This document shows, piece after piece, positions 33,330 to 43,400 of a stretch of 64,000 nucleotides of DNA. The translations under genes and the position numbers were made by a program. The number at the start of each line of letters is the position of its first letter. Positions within the stretch are counted from its first letter, which is position 1. The stretch is taken from positions 51,566,514-51,630,513 of the forward strand of contig NC_087070.1 of the NCBI RefSeq assembly GCF_963678635.1. Reading direction: 5' to 3'. The notes beneath the pieces are model-generated. The model was not told the DNA's origin. It searched no databases and saw only the letters and a program-made list of their open reading frames with translations. Source of the stretch: Symsagittifera roscoffensis (lineage: Eukaryota > Xenacoelomorpha > Acoela > Convolutidae).

Positions 33330-34193
33330 CTAAAATTTTAAAGTTAGAACAACTTTTCCTCCTCCACCCGCAAATGGAACAAGACGACCAGTTTCGGTTC
33401 GCAAATTTACTCCAATGCTTTGAATATTGTTTACTAGAAGTTTCTTGTAATCTAAATTGCTGAAAACTTTGCGATGATCAGGTTCGATCGGACACACGTT
33501 ACCGTTTTTCACTCGCCGATTAGTATCAATGACTCTTAATAGCGGAGCTTTGGTATCCCCCACAATTTGGTAGTGAATGATATCCAAGTATATAAACATT
33601 AATTGAGTACCGGCAGTCATGTCAACGGGATAGTCAGAGATCAAATTTTGAGTTGTTAATATGCTATGTACTTGGCTGGAGCGTTTGTAACCTATGTGGT
33701 ATCCTGTTACATCCCTTATGCCTTTGAAACCCAAAATACTGAGAATCTGAGGACTCTCAAACGTAATTCCTTCCCAGTAATGCATCCATAACGTGAGGTG
33801 TCTGGTAATCGGATCGATATCATAACTGAAGTTTTCAAGCTCCGTCTTCAAGTTGATTTCGTTAATTATTTTTTTAACATCATCATATAAACCCCTTGTA
33901 ATTTCAACTCGTTCACCATCATATGGCCTGGAAATTTTATCTTTATTGACTTTTTGACTTGCTCTGACTTTGTCTTTTTTGTAGTATATGAGCTTTGTGT
34001 CTGTTACATTGTTTATATGAGTGGGGAATGTTATTTCTGTCAGTGCTACTTTCCATTCACCTTGGAGATTGATCTCTTCGTTTAAAAGATTTTTAAAGTT
34101 GGCCAATGAGTCACTGAAAATGTTCATAGACGCCGATGACACCAAAGTAACCGTAAAGGAATCGTTGATAGCGTCATCAAAATTGTTAGTCAT
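33330..34193 (-). CDS. Polinton minor capsid (penton, single jelly-roll) protein
   Basis: 287 residues without interruption, MTNNFDDAINDSFTVTLVSS at the start and GEWKVALTEITFP, the signature of the family's first strands (GEWEVALxEIxFP), at about 45-57. It ends GGGKVVLTLKF. Its ATG overlaps the stop of the integrase frame by the ATGA arrangement (34190-34193). Looks whole. Confidence 0.85.
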   Translation of the reverse strand: MTNNFDDAINDSFTVTLVSSASMNIFSDSLANFKNLLNEEINLQGEWKVALTEITFPTHINNVTDTKLIYYKKDKVRASQKVNKDKISRPYDGERVEITRGLYDDVKKIINEINLKTELENFSYDIDPITRHLTLWMHYWEGITFESPQILSILGFKGIRDVTGYHIGYKRSSQVHSILTTQNLISDYPVDMTAGTQLMFIYLDIIHYQIVGDTKAPLLRVIDTNRRVKNGNVCPIEPDHRKVFSNLDYKKLLVNNIQSIGVNLRTETGRLVPFAGGGGKVVLTLKF

Positions 34194-35045
34194 GGCTGAT
34201 TTTCTTGTTCTTGTGCCTCCTCCTCCTCCTCCTCCTCCTCCTCCTTTTCTTCCTGCTCTACTTTTTCTACTACTCTGATTAGTTCAGGCTCATAGAATTT
34301 TCCCTCAATTGGCTCCTTGTTTGCGTCGATAAGGTTATAAGTCGGAGGATTTCTTGTTGGTACAACAAATATTTCAAAAATTTCGTCTGTGAAAGATTGT
34401 TTGTATCCCTTCCGAAAAGGAATATCAATTTTTGCACATCTGACAAAATCGCCAACATAGAGTTTTGGTTGGCGAACTAATTTTTGTGATTGTTCTACTC
34501 GTAATGAAATCAGATGTGGAACATACTTTTTAGTCACTTAATTTGGTGCCTTTTTTATGACACGATTCGTTCGTGAGTTAATTGTGTGAACAAATTCTTG
34601 AAGCTTGTCTATGTAAGAGTAAGTCCATTTGTACTCCAAATATTTGTAAATCAAACTCTTCAAAGATCGAATATTTCTCTGGGCAAATGCAGATTTTTTT
34701 TTCGCTCTCGGTTGTGTAAGTCAAAATACCCTTCTTATCACATAGTGACTGAAATGATCCCTTGAATTCTGTGCCCTTGTCTACCCCGAGTTTTTTCGGT
34801 TGTTTAATCTTAATCTTTTTTTTGAATGCTTCTGCTGTTGCAGTAGCATATTTTGATTTCATTGGCTGCACACGTAGATATCTAGACTATTACTTTTAAC
34901 CGAGGTATTTTTCGACGAACTGCTCGATATTTTGTGTATGCGGGCTCTGAGTGTAAAAAATGTCTAACTTTCCGTCGTGGTAGTTTGGTTTCGTCTTTCA
35001 AGTTCTTCACACTTCCAAACAGAGCTGCCCCTTTAGATGTGTACT
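34190..35045 (-). pseudogene. Polinton integrase (retroviral-type, RVE), fossil
   Basis: An N-terminal zinc-binding-type stretch near 35040-34900 (GAALFGSVKNLK, KLPRRKVRHFLHSEPAYTKY) is followed by part of the RVE core (KQPKKLGVDKGTEFKGSFQS, 34578-34871) and the C-terminal SH3/chromo-like region (FRKGYKQSFTDEIFEIFVVP, PIEGKFYEPELIRVV, 34190-34537). These match Polinton integrases. Part of the core is not seen. About two or three breaks. The tail has a glutamate-rich run (34195-34260). Confidence 0.8.
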
Positions 35046-35155
35046 TTTTTTAAATATTTTCTCTTCAGCTGGTGTAGGTTTGCCATCTCTTCGTTTTTGT
35101 CTCCGTCGTTTCTGTCGCTGAAGTATCCGAATCGTAATAGGGCGTTCCGTACGAA

Positions 35156-35812
35156 TCAGAGTCTTCTTGGTAGTCTTCTTTTTTTACCTCTTTGCTGTAA
35201 GCTTGTACTTTTGGTGCCTCTGCGTTTTTTGACTGTTTTTGAGCTTGAGGATGGGCTGTTAGTACTGTCAACACTTGTTGGTTGTTTGGTGGGACTTTTG
35301 ATTTTTGCTGTAGTAGCAATAGCTGACTTGATCGCGTGTTTGGCATATGTATTCATAACCGACTGTTCGTTAAGGTTAAGAGCCGAAAGAATCATTATGA
35401 AAGCAGGATTTTGTAACTTTTTGTTCTGTTGTTGTATATCATCCAGAAAAACTGATGCTTTGATTCCAGTGGGGACTTTGTCCAGATAAATCATTTCGTC
35501 ATTTTTGTTTATTTTGACCCGAGTCGATGATTTAATAATTTCCAGAACATTTTTAGCTCGTATAAGTTTTTTTACGTCCATGATTTCTAACTGTCCTAAT
35601 ATACGTTTTTCAACAGCATCCATAGCATCAGTGGACTCATCACTACCAACATTCGTTCCATCTCCCTCATCTTCGGTCATAAGCGTTGTTGTTGTTGTTG
35701 TTGTTGTCGTTGGCTGTCTGTGGTCCTCAGGTGCAACAGTAACTGGTATTGGTATTGTGTCAGTTGATGCATCACTTTGTTTCGGAGGTAATTGCGGTCT
35801 CATTCGGTTCAA
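35156..35812 (-). CDS. Polinton accessory protein beside the integrase
   Basis: 218 residues. A threonine run near residue 35 is followed by a helical core (VKKLIRAKNVLEIIKSSTRV, VPTGIKASVFLDDIQQQNKK, ALNLNEQSVMNTYAKHAIKS) and a basic tail (KKRRGTKSTSLQQRGKKRRL). The core RAK.IL..IKSS..V......DGVPTG.....FL.D.Q.P..KL is common among Polinton proteins adjacent to the integrase, function unknown. A second open frame on the same strand (35065-35346) overlaps its end in another phase. Confidence 0.55.
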   Translation of the reverse strand: MNRMRPQLPPKQSDASTDTIPIPVTVAPEDHRQPTTTTTTTTTLMTEDEGDGTNVGSDESTDAMDAVEKRILGQLEIMDVKKLIRAKNVLEIIKSSTRVKINKNDEMIYLDKVPTGIKASVFLDDIQQQNKKLQNPAFIMILSALNLNEQSVMNTYAKHAIKSAIATTAKIKSPTKQPTSVDSTNSPSSSSKTVKKRRGTKSTSLQQRGKKRRLPRRL

Positions 35813-36085
35813 GTATAATAATTGACGCTTTTTATGTTCAATTGAATTGTCAAGCAGTACATGTGCTGCATGTGGTTGCTCTCAAACATAGACATGCTTT
35901 GGAATTAAAACAAACTCTTCGGCTGCCACCATTGTTTATCTTCTAAGGTAATTGAAGCAAAGCTGCCACCATTGTTTATCTTCTAAGGTAATTGAAGCAA
36001 AAGTAGAGAATATGTCGGACTAGATTAAACCCTTGCTTACTCAAAATAATTGCTTGTTTTCTATCAAGGTTCGTCTGCGGGTTGA

Positions 36086-36283
36086 TTAACAATTTATATA
36101 TAATTCTGCAAAATTATGTATGTTAGGGATATTAACTCGCACGTTACCATTGACTACATTCAGCAAGCATTCGCATATAACTGAAATCACATTTCGGTTT
36201 GATGTTTTTTTAATAAAACTTCGAAGTTGAGAAGGATTCAATTGAACCATGTGCTGCAGAATAGATCGTTTTCTCGCGTTCAT
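36086..36283 (-). CDS. Small conserved Polinton protein
   Basis: 65 residues: ILQHMVQLNPSQLRSFIKKT then VICECLLNVVNGNVRV. The L..L..A.PSQR..L......L...CECALNVLKGNVPL pattern recurs in small Polinton-encoded proteins. Function unknown. It precedes the ATPase in the usual neighbourhood. Confidence 0.5.
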   Translation of the reverse strand: MNARKRSILQHMVQLNPSQLRSFIKKTSNRNVISVICECLLNVVNGNVRVNIPNIHNFAELYINC

Positions 36284-36309
36284 TTGTTATGGGTGTGACT
36301 GGCTCTGCC

Positions 36310-36945
36310 TTACTTAATGGTAAGTAAAAAAATTGATGGACCTGGTGGTATTATATTTGAACAGTATCGTAAACAATCTGATGTTCGGGGATCTAAATCA
36401 ATTAATAGATGTCCGTATGTGTCCTTTGTGGCAAGTTCATAACAGCTTCTCAAAAATTTTGTTAAATTCGGTTGCCTTCCAAGATGCTCTAGTTGCTGAA
36501 TATCAAGAGGTGATTTGAATAAAATGATATGCGATGTGTTTAAATCAATTGTTCGGGACCAACGACTTTGCTGGAATAAATTATGTTTGACATGTATAAC
36601 ATCTAAACCTTTGTGTCTCCCTGCTGTTGCGAGTTTAACAAACTCGTTATCATTGTATATTTCTTCACAGGAATCATCAAACCCTAGAAGAACATTTTCA
36701 ATGTTCCTTAGCCCATCAAAACCGTTGAATTTCACAAACTCAATGTTAATATTGTGAGACTTCCTTTTTTCACTGTACATCGATTGACTTTCTGTGTAAA
36801 AGAAGATTGCTCTTTTAAACCTTGGATGAAATGTTTTTCATTTCAAAAGTTTGAATATTAACTCTGTTTTTCCGCATCCTGAAGGTCCAACAACTGCCAT
36901 AAACACTCGCGTTGACGTATCAACAATTTTATTCATATCCGAGGA
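36310..36945 (-). pseudogene. Polinton packaging ATPase (FtsK/HerA type), fossil
   Basis: Walker A GPSGCGKTELIFKLL at 36905-36860, and further on VLLGFDDSCEEIYND, a Walker B-like stretch, and sensor-type FVKLATAGRHKGLDVIHVKH. The 36310-36780 part is 156 codons in one frame. Two copies exist in this element (see 26264-26990). About one break. Confidence 0.8.
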
Positions 36946-37214
36946 TTTGGTAGTACGTAGCCAACTAAACCGGACAGGATTGAGAACCAAACTGATGTTT
37001 CCTCACAGCTTAGTTTCGTCAAAGAGAGTTTGTAGATACAGAAAGTCAATAAAATTAAAATTAAAATCATTTGAGACATGAAAACCACTTCAGATCTCGG
37101 TACGGTTACATTATTACAAAATTTCCAAGGTTTTCGCTCAACACTGTCATTATTTTCTTCATAAACAAAATCAGTAATGATAGTTGCATCAGGTTCAACT
37201 GCTATTCCAGACAT
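36933..37214 (-). CDS. Hydrophobic Polinton protein upstream of the ATPase
   Basis: 93 residues, one membrane segment near residues 46-66 (FMSQMILILILLTFCIYKLS), an acidic N-terminal part (DFVYEENNDSV). A membrane protein in this position occurs in related elements. Its diverged copy lies at about 26460-26740. Overlaps the ATPase start by a few codons. Confidence 0.5.
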   Translation of the reverse strand: MSGIAVEPDATIITDFVYEENNDSVERKPWKFCNNVTVPRSEVVFMSQMILILILLTFCIYKLSLTKLSCEETSVWFSILSGLVGYVLPNPRI

Positions 37215-37256
37215 TTAGTTCAAAATGAAAAAAAATGTGGTTAAAAAAATTAATTA

Positions 37257-37792
37257 TTCTTCTGAACAGTAATAAATCTCATATCGAGTATAACTTGTAC
37301 AGACAGTACTATCACTATCATCCTCATCATCGTAAATTTGCAAAACATAGTTAGCAGGAACATTTTCAGTTTTTGCATGAAACATAATTTTTTTCAGAGT
37401 CCTCTTTCACTCTCTGTTGAATTTCTTTGGGTATCTCACTGCTGGTTAGATCCAATTGAACTCCGGGTTGACGATGTTTGGGTACTAAGACTAGCTTGGG
37501 AAGGCAGACTCCTCGCTTGCTGGCTAACATTTCCAATATATTGGAATCGCTGGAAATAGATGAACTGATCAATCACGGGAAAAAATCTTCGCAGAGTAGT
37601 CAATTCTTCAGATAGAACAACTTGCTCTTTTCGTTGCACAATTTGGCCTCTGCAGTCAACGCGCCCTATTCGGGTCAATGAAATTTTAATATCACTCTCT
37701 GGGTCATCCAAGCACAAAGAACTGAATTTGGAGGTAGATATGTCTCCACTTTGGCTAATCTCTCCGTGTTGATCATCGTCATTATTTTTCAA
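37257..37792 (-). pseudogene. Unidentified Polinton protein(s), acidic and serine-rich
   Basis: Frame 37436-37792 (118 residues, MKNNDDDQHGEISQSGDIST ... LSTQTSSTRSSIGSNQQ) and, further on in another phase, a tail PANYVLQIYDDEDD followed by YTRYEIYYCSEE ending at 37257. The latter is copied at the left end of the element, so it was once functional. Whether these are one gene is not decided. Confidence 0.4.
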
Positions 37793-38248
37793 CTAATCAA
37801 AAAAGGCTTTGGATTTTTTTAGAGCACAATGATTGTTGGAGTTGTAATGAGGTATATGTTTGCAGCAGTTCGAAAATTTGTTGTAATGTAAGTTTTCAAC
37901 TCTTGGACAACCCAAATCATCAAGATTCTGTACTCTGCGGTCTAAATATTGGGCTAGGAAGTCTGCCTTTTCCTTTCCCTTAGCGTAGAATGTAGCTTCG
38001 GGATTCCTCAATACAACACTTTGGATAATCTGGTTGAGATTTAAATATAAGTAATCACCCCTATCCCAATGAAGTCCATGCAAGTAATTCGTTAGCCAGC
38101 TGTACGCTTTTTGCTCGAGTTTTGGAAGGGAATTAAAACTGACTGGTGGTAGAAAAATTAGGGAGTCGCTGTAGTCAGCGGTTGTGATTGATAATTCTTT
38201 TAAAATAAAAGTGTTTTTCTTGTATCGAAATCCTTCCAAATCCAACAC
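37793..38248 (-). CDS. Polinton protein with HGL.WD.G.Y pattern, possibly exonuclease-like fold
   Basis: 151 residues. LHGLHWDRGDYLYLNLNQII, FYAKGKEKADFLAQYLDRRV, then LDDLGCPRVENLHYNKFSNC with cysteines and histidines. The same order (HGL.W..G...Y, Y.KG.EK..FL, V.DL...GCP.L, C..H....CAL) occurs in an RNase H-fold-like protein of other Polintons and some insect mobile elements. Catalytic residues are not certain. Looks uninterrupted. Confidence 0.5.
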   Translation of the reverse strand: MLDLEGFRYKKNTFILKELSITTADYSDSLIFLPPVSFNSLPKLEQKAYSWLTNYLHGLHWDRGDYLYLNLNQIIQSVVLRNPEATFYAKGKEKADFLAQYLDRRVQNLDDLGCPRVENLHYNKFSNCCKHIPHYNSNNHCALKKSKAFFD

Positions 38249-38262
38249 GACTGATCATTCAC

Positions 38263-38700
38263 TCAGCATTCTAACAAATGATAGAGTTTTGGTTTCCTCA
38301 ATTTGATATATGAACAAAACGTGATACCGCTCAAGTGACCAAGCAGGCGGTTGTTACATTTCCACGGTAAAACATAGCAGTATGTGGGACCAGTATTGTA
38401 AACTTCACGAACAAAACCGGCGGCATCATGTAAAACAGCATGCATTCGTAGAATTTTTGAATCACTTAAATATTTGTCTAACGAAGAATTTTCTATCCCG
38501 ATCAATCCATCATAAGGTCTCAGCTTGATAGCAACATCGTAGTTTATATCGTTAGTAGTCGAGAAGAAGAATAAAGAACATGCAGCTAACAAATAATTCC
38601 GACGGTTGGTGTTTTCTGGATACGTTTTTTTCAAAGTAATAAATATCTCATGGATAATTTCCAAGTCCGTTGAAGTTACAGTTCGTTTTTCCAATTTCAT
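38263..38700 (-). CDS. Conserved Polinton protein, unknown function
   Basis: 145 residues, MKLEKRTVTSTDLEIIHEIF, DVAIKLRPYDGLIGIENSSL, RMHAVLHDAAGFVREVYNTG, then PTYCYVLPWKCNNRLLGHLS. Conserved HDAAGF and GP.YCY motifs. It starts with a good ATG and ends 14 bp before the next gene. Uninterrupted. Confidence 0.45.
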   Translation of the reverse strand: MKLEKRTVTSTDLEIIHEIFITLKKTYPENTNRRNYLLAACSLFFFSTTNDINYDVAIKLRPYDGLIGIENSSLDKYLSDSKILRMHAVLHDAAGFVREVYNTGPTYCYVLPWKCNNRLLGHLSGITFCSYIKLRKPKLYHLLEC

Positions 38701-39219
38701 TTTTAATTTTTGCTAACACTTCTCCGACCTGCTTAATTTCAAGCCAATGGAAATGAAAGTAACCTTCCAGATACCACTTACTTAGACCTATATCTCGATG
38801 GTATATATTTAGATAAACTACCGGTTTGAAAGTTTATTAAAACAAAGTCGTATTTTTCGCTCCAGCCCTTTCTCAATCATCATTGAGTTGAAATCAAATG
38901 AATAATCAAAGATATTTTCATAGGTAGCAAAGGTCAAATCAGTTGCTTTTCCATATTTCTGTTTTGCATAAATACACTACGTTATTTGTAAAAGCTCATC
39001 CAGATAAAACTGTTCTTTGCAACTTTCTGCATATTATCTATTTGCAATTTCTTTGTCTCTCGACACGAAAACTATATGACGATTGTGAATGTATTCGTTT
39101 TTCATTTGACACCCAGTTGAAAAAACAGTGAAAGATAAATGCTCCGAATCAATGTCACTTGTATGCCAACTTCCCATTAAGTTCATTTTTCGCAATTCAT
39201 TATTCCACAATTTTACCAT
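38701..39219. other. Polinton right end, inside the terminal repeat
   Basis: A 61-codon frame (39034-39219 minus) and further pieces can be followed, but no family is recognised. I looked for the adenain-like protease here and did not see it. Confidence 0.3.
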
Positions 39220-39778
39220 TATTTATTATTACGTTATCGTCTAGACGTAACAGCGACGACTGCAACCGGAATGCAACCTTGGTGAGTAATTATGGTTTAC
39301 ATACGTTTCAGTGTTAATACATTTAAATCATGGAAATACTCTACAGCATTCAATAGACCGTTAAAACTATGCTGGCCAAAGCTATACTTGCTTTGCTTTA
39401 TTACCCACTCCAAAAGTACGGCAGCATTCCAAGTCGAACGTACCAAAGGGCGAAAGAATGCTAATTTATGCTTTTTTTCTAAACATAAACCGGGTGAAAA
39501 AATTTTTAAGGATCCTACTTTGATTATCCGCCGGGGATCTAGAAATTTGCTACATGGGTATATGACTCTTGGTAAAATCCTCAGGTGGGAGGCCACCCAA
39601 AAATTTGGATCCTCAAGTGAGGATCTTGTAAGCCACCAGCAAAATGCCGGCTGACTACAAGATAATTTTGGACTCCATAGGTGTCGGATCTTAGGCGCCC
39701 ACGTCTTATTTTAGGTGATTTCCACCCCCCCCCCCCCCCCCCCCCCCCCAAGGATCCCTGGCGGCCCCTCATACTACT
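39220..39778. repeat. Polinton terminal inverted repeat, right
   Basis: Inverted partner of 25716-26263. It holds a run of about 25 C (39725-39749) close to the terminus. Confidence 0.93.
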
Positions 39779-39784
39779 AGCAAG
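39779..39784. repeat. Target site duplication, right, of the Polinton (AGCAAG)
   Basis: Exact copy of 25710-25715. The sequence continues GGTTTTGCAATTGGGTAC, which resembles the uninterrupted host repeats at about 51522-51560 and 54869-54905. Confidence 0.92.
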
Positions 39785-39970
39785 GGTTTTGCAATTGGGT
39801 ACGATTTTCCCCCCAAAAACAACTTTGTCCACAGGACTCATTGAACTGGGGTACCTTGGTTCATAATGAATTCAATTTTTGTAGGGCCTCTTGCACGCTT
39901 AGCCTGGTGGTAACGAATACGCCTGGGACGGCAGAGGTCGAATCTGACCAGGACCATTTTTTTTTCAAAT
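39785..39970. repeat. SINE-like host repeat, right part (target of the Polinton)
   Basis: Together with 25640-25709 this is one host repeat split by the Polinton. It includes TTAGCCTGGTGGTAACGAAT and GGTCGAATCTGACCAGGACC, which read like A and B boxes of a tRNA-derived SINE, followed by a T-rich tail. A second copy lies at about 54869-55075, and part of a third at 51522-51570. Confidence 0.65.
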
Positions 39971-40469
39971 GACGTTTGGAAAATTTCGGCTTATTATTTG
40001 TCTGCTTATGTTTTGTCAGCCTAAATGCCACTTCTTAGCTGTAAACAATTTAAACTGAAATTGTTCTTAGCATTTTAAAAAACCGGCCGAATCTAATTTT
40101 GTTTATCTTATAGTTTGTAATTTAACAAGCTCGAATTTTTAAAATTTCACTTTTTTCTTTCTCGTGTTTTTATCGGCTTAAAAAATTTCAGCTTAATTAA
40201 TATCAACTTAGTGGCCTCTTATTTTGTCGTTACGTCCGAAAAAGTTTTTGTGCGCGTGTGTGTGCTGTGACGAAAAGGGACTTACATTTTTTATGTTAAG
40301 AATTTTTCTGAGTTTCTAGTCGGCAAGAAGGGTTTCTGCTTAGATTTTTTCGGCTTTGTTACCGCTTGGTAATTATAAATTCAAATCCAATTAACTATCC
40401 GGCACATCTGGCATAGAGGATAGAGGTAAAACAGCTTAAGATGGCAAAGATAAAATTTTTTGGCTAATT

Positions 40470-40740
40470 TAGATTGTTATCTGTCTGCTTATTTTTATCT
40501 GCTTAGTTCGGCAGAAATAGTTTTTTGAAAACGTGGCTTCTGTATGGCCTTATCAAATCTCTTTCTAGAGTTTCTAATGGTGCAGGCTTTTTTGTTCAGG
40601 ATATTTAGGCTTTTGTTGCAATTTTCATTGACAGCAACGATTTTTTGAATTTTTTCCGTTTGATTTTATTAACATTCATTTTTGTTTCGCAATAGGGGTT
40701 GACCCAAATGTTGTCGCCTTAGCTGTGGCTCTGTAAATGA
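40470..40740. repeat. Direct repeat, left copy (partner 43130-43400)
   Basis: ATCTGTCTGCTTATTTTTAT, AAACGTGGCTTCT, AATGGTGCAGG, TTGTTCAGGATATT and CGCAATAGGGGTTGAC occur in the same order at 43130-43400 (about 85-90 percent alike by eye). Confidence 0.75.
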
Positions 40741-41410
40741 TCAAGTTATAAATTTTATTAGGTTATCACAGCATAGCGTATTTCTAGCTTATGCACAGCA
40801 AAGAAATATTGCTTATTGAATAAAATGCTAACACGTTCTTGTGATGTGTGTTCACTTTCCAATCAGTTACAGTCATTTTTAATGAAAAAATTTATTTAAT
40901 TTGAAGAACAAAAGAATCAAAAAAATGTATGTGTATTGCAATCGGTCTGTCGCAATTTAATAGTCGAAGTGGTTTTTAAAGAAAGAATTTTCCTTGTTAA
41001 GTGCCGCACTAAGCAAACAAAACGTGAGGGCAGTATTTTCTCATCAAGTGGGCGACTATTGCACCCACCGAGTCCTGTATTACCTATCTGCGTTTGGATT
41101 GCCCGGGCTAGACCTACTAAATTTCTCACTTTTCAAAAAATCAGTTTCGGAATCCAATCCGAAATAATTTTGGTGTCAAGTTTTGTTTTCGGTTTAACCT
41201 AGAGTCGCAAATCTTCGGGTACAGACCTGTTCTGGTCTTATGGTTCATTCAGTTTTTATTTAAAGGCAAGTTAGCAGTGCAGTCACTGGTTTTCTGTCTT
41301 GTTTCTTTTGCCTATTTGTCCTTATATCCTAATTCAAGCCACTGAAGGTCTTGCTTTCGTTTATGTACATATTAGGACCCCTACGTTTGCGTTCGCAAAA
41401 AAATAAAAAA
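40741..41410. other. RNASEK intron, no gene recognised
   Basis: Frames at 40917-41202 are open on both strands and without homology. Nothing else identified. Confidence 0.35.
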
Positions 41411-41414
41411 ATTC

Positions 41415-41640
41415 TTAGACCCTTCCGGATTGGCGTTCAGGGACCTATCCGAAATGGCAAAAAAAACAGAACCCCTCGGGATTGGAACCTTTCAGGGTTG
41501 GCAAAATATGACCTTTCCGGATTGGCAAAAAACAGGATCCTCCAAATTGGGTCCTCTCCGGATTGGCAAAATATGACCTTTCCGAGTTATCAAAAAAAAT
41601 TACCCGAGATCCTTCCGGATACGGTCTTAGAGCCTATTAT
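41415..41640. repeat. Degenerate minisatellite based on CCTTCCGGATTGGCAAAA
   Basis: About eight imperfect units of 17-30 bp: CCTTCCGGATTGG, CCTATCCGAAATGGCAAAA, CCTTTCCGGATTGGCAAAA, TCCTCTCCGGATTGGCAAAA. It explains the open frame at 41351-41644. Confidence 0.75.
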
Positions 41641-41819
41641 GTAAAATCAACTAACTAGGAAGGAGTTGTTCTGGCTCCAGACCCCTCCGCATTGAAGCTA
41701 GCTGCTTATTTAACAATTTACCTTAACTGTGAGGGGTCTTTTAACAAGCCTATTTCCGACCATGACTGTCGTTTTCTAGGTTCCCTAACCCTTCCCTATG
41801 TATTTACTCACTAATTTAG

Positions 41820-42830
41820 GGCTTTTTCATTTTGAAAATCATGGATATTTCAAAAATTGTGATTTATGTCTGCATCAAAATATCACTATTTTGACCCTTA
41901 AAAACCGGTCTGTCTATGGTCCATTTGATTGAAAATCGGTGTAAAAAATTTAATACGGGTAGTAAAAATAGTAGTAATTATAGTATTAAACCCCTCCGGG
42001 TCCTTTCAATATCGGAATTAAGGCGCTTAACTCGAAAATTTGCAACTCGCTTAACTGCCGGTCATGAGGGTCACTACAGTGCAGTCACTGTCGAGCCTTC
42101 CACAAATTGATATCGTACTTTATGTACCAAAAAGGGTACGAAATCTGTTAACAATAGCCAACAGTCGATTGTTGTTGTCCTAGAGACCCTTCTTGCGGCT
42201 CCTTGCACTGCTTGCCGGATCAGTCTTCCACTCTAATCACTTTAACCTTCCGGATTGAGCGCAAATTAGCATTAAGGTGCTTAAATACGCAAACACTCAT
42301 ACAGTTTAGGCACCAGAAAAAGGCCACACAATTGACCGTAACGATCCTGACTGAAATAAATGCCTGTAACAACAATATCTAAAAACAACAAACGGGAGGG
42401 TCGGACCACACATCTCGTCTGGGGGGATGATTTCTACTGATTTTATACTTTTTTTTAAACTGTTTTTGGTGTTTTCGGTTATTTTATGTTTTTTGTTTTT
42501 CTTAAGTACTATACTACTTTTTGTTTGGTTTTTTGTATATCTTTAAGTGCTTTTGGTCACAGACCTCTCAGGGAACGAGGGGACGGCCAATCCCCCCACC
42601 CTTCCTGGAACGTGAATTTTCGGTCTTAACTAGGTTAAAAAGCTATTCACGGGAATCCGGAAGGCTTCCGCGTTCCGAACTACCCGTCCGCCCCGGCGGT
42701 TAGGGCCTTATTAAGGGCGTTATTATGAGCATCCGCTCGGCGCGGAGTGCTCGTTAACGGTTCTGCCGGTCATGATGCTATAAAGAATAACACCCAGGAG
42801 CGCCATAAAACTATTTGATCGTAATGATCC
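41820..42830. repeat. Unclassified repeat family (D-block copy) in the RNASEK intron
   Basis: It matches 9930-10880 through landmarks TATTTTGACCCT.., CCCCTCCGGGTCC, GGGTCACTACAGTGCAGTCA, GAGCGCAAATTAGCATTAA, GGGAGGGTCGGA and GGGGGGATGATTT, and the tail GAATCCGGAAGGCTTCCGCG and CTCGGCGCGGAGT. A truncated second pass follows (42831-42930). Non-coding. Confidence 0.8.
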
Positions 42831-42939
42831 GGTTTGATATAAATTCCTTTAACAACAATATATCTAACAACAACAAAGGTAAGGGTCCGATTACATATCG
42901 TCTGGGGGGATGATTTTTATTGATTTTGTTTTTCCCCCG

Positions 42940-43129
42940 GACCCAGTCGAACCCGATGCAAACGAAAAAAGACGTTAAAGGCGTTATCAGTGAAATCGTA
43001 GTGAAAAGGAGGCTTGGGATATTCTAGAATGAAAATTTGGAAATTTAAAATCTGAGAAATTTAAGAAACGGCCATTTTGTCCAAAAAGCACTAAAAAACA
43101 GACAACCGGATTAACGAGACGAAAATCTG
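42940..43129. repeat. Family-related sequence resembling 18010-18170
   Basis: GAAAAAAGACGTTAAAGGC, GTGAAAAGGA and AAACGGCCATTTTG are shared with the stretch at 18010-18170. Confidence 0.5.
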
Positions 43130-43400
43130 TCTGTCTGCTGATTTTTATCTGCTAAGTTCCGCAGAAAGGATTTTTGGAAACGTGGCTTCTCTATAGCCTC
43201 ACCAAAGCTCTTTTAGAGTTTTGAATGGTGCAGGATTTTTTGTTCCGGATATTTTGGGCTTTTATTGCAATTTTTATTGACAACAGCGATTTTTTGATTT
43301 TTTTTTTCGTTTGATTTTCATAACATTCATATTTGTATCGCAATAGGGGTTAACCCAAGTTTTGTCGCGTTAGCTGCGGATCGGTAAAGGATTCCCAAAG
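43130..43400. repeat. Direct repeat, right copy
   Basis: See 40470-40740. The two copies bracket the minisatellite, the unclassified-family copy (41820-42830) and flanking sequence. Confidence 0.75.

Larger units (their letters stand above)
25716..39778. mobile_element. Maverick/Polinton element, 14,063 bp, fossil, inside the RNASEK intron
   Basis: Both ends begin AGTAGTATGAGGGGCCGCC (5'-AG termini, as known for Polintons) and belong to inverted repeats of about 550 bp. Genes found: a diverged ATPase block (+, 26264-26990), zinc-finger-like protein (-), two unknown small proteins (-), a PC4-like protein (+), an unknown protein (+), major capsid, small basic protein, minor capsid, integrase, three accessory proteins, packaging ATPase, and three or four further Polinton-type proteins (all -). 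It is broken: several of its genes are interrupted, roughly five or more breaks in all, and DNA polymerase B and the cysteine protease are not seen. A 200-base assembly gap lies in the capsid gene. The target duplication is exact, so the insertion is probably not very old, although its genes had decayed. Confidence 0.95.
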
